Below, piece by piece: positions 60,383-64,000 of a stretch of DNA of 64,000 nt. The stretch's first letter is position 1. Every line of letters begins with the position of its first letter. The notes beneath the pieces were generated by a model. That model saw only the letters and a list, made by a program, of their open reading frames with translations, did not search any database and was not told the DNA's origin. Location: NCBI GenBank assembly GCA_003971905.1, contig RSEE01000038.1:248001-312000 (forward strand), given 5' to 3'. The DNA is from Moniliella sp. 'wahieum' (Eukaryota > Basidiomycota > Moniliellomycetes > Moniliellales > Moniliellaceae). The translations under genes were made by a program, and so were the position numbers.

Positions 60383-62976
60383 TCAGTGGCTGCAGTATTG
60401 GAAGACAAACGACACCTCTGGGTGCTGCATCTCTGCCCGGAGCAGGTCGTCGTGCAGGTGCTTGAACTCGGCCGGCCCAAAGTGGTTCCAGGTACTCGTG
60501 TCGCCATAGAGCATCGCCGGGGCGCGGATGCGCTGCCGGCCGTCACGGCAGCGCTTGCACTTGTACGTGTCGTGGGTCAGAGGAAGTGTGTTCTTTGAAC
60601 GTAAACAGCTCGCGCAGCTCATCCCCCCGGAAATGGCGCTCTGCATCCTGTGCGTCGTCCACCACACACGACGAAAGGGTTTGCTTGTGCGACTGGCTGT
60701 CGTCCACCGGAACCCACCAATACAGAAGAAAAGAGCACAATGTCAGTCCTGTTATACGCACCAGCACAAAAGTCACGTACCGTTGCAAAATCTTCTCTTC
60801 AATCGAACCTGTGCCCACAAACCGATAGACAAAACACGACTTCTTTTGTCCATCACGCCAGACCCGAGCGAGTGCTTGCTGGTCCGAGGCGGGGTTCCAG
60901 TCTGGGTCAAAGAGAACCAGCCGGTTGGCCCCAATCAAGTTGATTCCACAACCACCCGCTTTGGACGACAAGAGAAAGATAAATTCTTTGCCTTCGGGGT
61001 CATTGAATTTGTCCACCAGCTTTTGGCGCTTGGGAACGGCCATGGTGCCATCCAGACGGAAATGACCCCAGCGTTTCGCGCGGCACATGCTCTCAAACAC
61101 GTCGAGCGTTTGGGTATAGTTGGAGATGAGAACAATCTTGTCGTTCGTATTGTTTCGGATGGAGGTGAGAAAGCGCTCCAATACCAACATTTTGCCGCTG
61201 TACTCCGGTTTGCGCCGGTCACGAGGATCGTAATCGGCAGGAAAGCACTTTTCACTTCCTTCAAGCTCGGCGGGTAGATCCAACAAAGCAGGATGGTTGC
61301 ATAGCTTTTTCAGGATCTGAATTGCCTTCAGTGGTTGAGAGCCTTGTCCACGCAGCAAGGTCTTGATCTCGGGGCTGGTGATAAAGTGGCGATAGAGAGC
61401 CAACTGGAAGGGCGACATGCGGCAGAAAACGACGTGCTCGTACTTGACGGGGAGATACTTGCTCAGCAAGTCATTGGTACGACGAATAATAAAGCGCGAG
61501 ACGAGCGTCGAAAGCTCCGCCAACTTTTTATCACCTTCCTCTTTCTCCTTGTCGCTTGCACCAGCGTCGCGGCCCTTGAGGATGGCCAGCTCAAAATTCT
61601 TGCGAAACTCGACGCGAGAACCGAGAAGGTCTGGATTGGCAAAGTTGAGCAAGCTAAAGTACTCGCTTAGATCGTTCTGAATCGGGGTTCCAGAGAGAAT
61701 GACACGCCGCTTGACATTGAGTCGGTCCAACGTGGTTACGGTGAGCGATTCTGAATTCTTGAGGCGGTGGCCCTCATCACACAGAAGCAGTCCCACCTCT
61801 GTTTCCCCAATCGTGTCGGTCAGGTTACGAAGCGTCTCATACGACGCAATCAAAACAGGGGTGGTGACTTGGCGGCCCTTGGCCTGGCACCAACGTCGTA
61901 CACTCGCCACCAGTTCGTCCTGTTTCAATTTACCGTCCAAGGCAAACACGCCGGGGGCCGCCTCGCCCAACCACTTAACCAGCTCGTTGGCCCAGTTGCG
62001 AACGAGCGAGGCAGGACAAGCGATGATCACCTTGTCGATCGTAGGCTTGTTGGGAATCGGGCTTTGACGCAACAACGTCCAAAGCAGAGCAATGCACTGC
62101 AACGTTTTTCCCAGCCCCATCTCATCGGCCATAATGCACCCATACGCATTCTCCACCATCAAGCCGGTGCAGCAACGGTAAAGGAATCGTACCCCTTCCA
62201 CTTGATGGGGCCGCAGAACTTTGCCCAACCTAGGTCAATGACAACAGGCACTTTGACCACTTCCTTCTTGGATTCCCTCTTGATTCCTAGGATGTCGGCC
62301 AGACTCTTGTGGGGTCCTCGTTTGATTGGAACTGGGGCTGGGGGCATATTTTCCTTACTTTCTTCGCCGGCCGCTTGGGCTCGCGCATCTGCCTCGAGCC
62401 TCCGCTTGGCTTCAATCGACTCACGGTCATCGGTCGTAGGGTCAAACAGAACAATGGCATGGGCGCCCATGGGATCGTGCAAAGGACGAGGCGGGATCTC
62501 AATCGCGCGCCGCGTGCCAAGTGCAGCATGCGACAATCGGTTCTCAATCACCTCACCTTTCTTGTTCTTCATCACGGGCATGTGAAAGGAACGGCGGAGC
62601 GCATCAGGATTGGGCTGGTACACGGGCCACTTGCGTGTGTCGGCGTTGGTCGAACGGCCGGTGGCGTCGACACCTTTGTAGCCACTGCAATCGGCGTTCT
62701 TGGGATGTTCTTCTTCAGCGTCTTGGTGCCTTTTCCATCTGCCTCATCCGTCTCAGCTTCTCCGTCGTCTTCCCCATCTCCCATATTGCGATAATCGACG
62801 CGCTTGCGCTTGCGTTTGCCCGGTAGATTGGCACGGGCGAGCGAGGGGGGGCGGAAGGGCTTGACTTCGAACGACGCTTCGAACCCACCGCCGTTGGCGA
62901 GTCCTGAGTGGCCAGGCGAGAGCGGCGCGCCCGCGTCATCTCCCTTCAAGACGGCGGAGATAAAGCTGCGGCGCAT
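60383..62976 (-). CDS. RAD54: DNA repair translocase Rad54
   Basis: Swi2/Snf2-type dsDNA translocase that partners Rad51 in homologous recombination. The start at 62976 (MRRSFISAVLKG) matches the usual Rad54 opening; an upstream in-frame Met at 63033 is less likely. The basic N-terminus (GKRKRKRVDYRN) and the LGIKRESKK segment precede the helicase core: LRPHQVEGVRFLYRC, Walker A DEMGLGKT (near 62110-62130), IIACPASLVRNW, DEGHRLKN (near 61765), LSGTPIQNDLSEYF, IIRRTNDLLSKYLP, LKAIQILKKLCNHP, VLISNYTQTLD, FRLDGTM, LLSSKAGGCGINLIGA and ARVWRDGQKK. The intron is 60697..60780 (GTACGT). The C-terminus has the THDTYKCKRC motif and ends FVFQYCSH. Frame changes near 62630, 62200 and 60590; the 500-residue helicase core is intact. 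Confidence 0.95.
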
Positions 62977-64000
62977 GGGGCTGGAGGAGGAAGAACGAGG
63001 AGCAGGACGTAGTAATGGCGGTGGTGGTGGCAAGGGCCAACGTGCTGCGCCAACGCCCGAAAGCGGCTGTGAACGGCAGGCGAACAGTGATTGGCGATGC
63101 GTGATATCGGTCCTGAAAGCAATTTAAATTGGAGCGCCCGCTGCGCGCCCCGCGTGCCACGAGCCACTGGACACACCACGCGTCGTGTTTTCCTCGCCAC
63201 CAAAAGGAAACGCACAGCAATCGCTTTGCCTTCATTTTTTTCTCGGGCATTGTCGGGATAGCATGGCAGTGACGGCCTCCTACTATACTATGCGCACGCT
63301 TTTCCGTTCAAATGTGTAATGATTTGGAAAATTTGCGTAAAAGATGAGGTGGGGGGGCGTCACAAAACAGAGATCAAGAGCTGCTACTGCCAGTATATCT
63401 TCTTGTGTTGCTGCCTCGTGCGAAACACCTTTTTCCGTCCGGCGCCAAATACTATTCATCCCTCTTTCACGAATCCTTAACTGACCTTCCCATCTGTCCA
63501 CCGCTCCCGTGTAATGCGGCGGAATCGTTTGGATTGTTGACCCTTTGCGCTGGCTGAGAGTTACCCGGAATGTCTCCATTTCTTCCCAACAAGAATATGC
63601 GCCAGAAAAACAAGTAAGCTCAAGCTACTATGCTATTTTGCTGTTCCTTCACCTAAGGCCCCCTTTTGATCGCCTGTTTATATGGGGGGTATTGTCTGTA
63701 AAAGGTAGTGGCTTTTACCCATGATAAGTTATTTTCTGAGATCACAGTCCCCGCGTCGGAGGCGCGGCGTAATTCCACCCGGTTTTGACGGATCTCGTAG
63801 TTGAGAAGATGCGGCGAGGATGGGGGACGACCGATAAGAAGAGAAAGCGAGTAGTGTATTCACGCTGAGAGGTACAAGACTGAGTACCGAGGTGAGAGTC
63901 TGGAATAAAAGCGCGATAGGATCCTGTATATTCACGGTTATGTACATCTCTCCTCCTTCCTTTCGCCGACCCTCGATGTTGGGCTACTTGACATGATTCA
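62977..64000. other. RAD54 upstream region, no supported gene
   Basis: The RAD54 promoter and 900 bases of unassigned DNA. A 98-codon minus-strand open frame (63283-63579) has no recognisable motif. No heptamer array is seen here. Confidence 0.45.

Noticed and set aside
63283-63579. 98-codon minus-strand open frame near the window end
   Set aside because: No domain, signal or low-complexity pattern; within the length expected by chance in GC-rich DNA.

Overview
The window looks like nuclear DNA of a fungus, most likely a basidiomycete and perhaps Ustilaginomycotina; the phylum is an inference. Reasons: a conserved set of fungal housekeeping genes (MGM101, ERG1, ZUO1, JAC1, RAD54, PRT1/eIF3b, MTR3, an SRPK kinase and a SAK1-like kinase), short spliceosomal introns of about 60-130 nt with GTRNGT donors and CTAAC-like branch sites, an UNC93-like transporter of fungal type, and a TTAGGG-type interstitial telomere motif.

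Layout. Genes lie in islands: 0.6-9.3 kb (MGM101 and UNC93-like transporter, convergent; GAF-domain protein); 13.6-21 kb (ERG1, JAC1, a small intact unknown protein, an unassigned helical protein); 23.3-29.9 kb (amino-acid transporter and a CaMKK/SAK1-like kinase, convergent); 35.9-47.6 kb (PH-ArfGAP protein, FAM32A-like, MTR3 and ZUO1 divergent, SRPK kinase); 53.5-63 kb (secreted repeat protein, PRT1, RAD54). The islands are separated by gene-free stretches of 2.4-6 kb (9.3-13.6, 21-23.3, 29.9-35.9, 47.6-53.6 kb).

The gene-free stretches hold the most unusual signal. Dozens of short arrays have a 7-base period, and each unit is a 6-base palindrome A-NNNN-T plus one spacer base (usually G, read TGA+NNNN on one strand and TCA+NNNN on the other). 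At least 14 of the 16 possible self-complementary tetramers occur as the core. Neighbouring units switch from one palindromic core to another without losing the 7-base phase. Such arrays can fold on themselves with six pairs and one mismatch per unit, a heptamer counterpart of CNG triplet repeats. The same stretches hold old, diverged copies of dispersed elements, a minisatellite and long poly-C runs.

Many conserved genes change reading frame, often at homopolymers where one extra base would restore the frame, while ERG1 and a few others are intact. This points to homopolymer undercalling in the assembly rather than mass gene decay, so coordinates of multi-frame genes are spans, not exact exon models.

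The genes mostly serve separate core functions: sterol synthesis (ERG1), mitochondrial DNA and Fe-S maintenance (MGM101, JAC1), translation and co-translational folding (PRT1, ZUO1), RNA processing and decay (SRPK, MTR3), recombination repair (RAD54), Arf traffic, nutrient signalling and transport. The secreted Ala/Ser/Gly-rich repeat protein at 53.6-57.1 kb is the most novel-looking protein.
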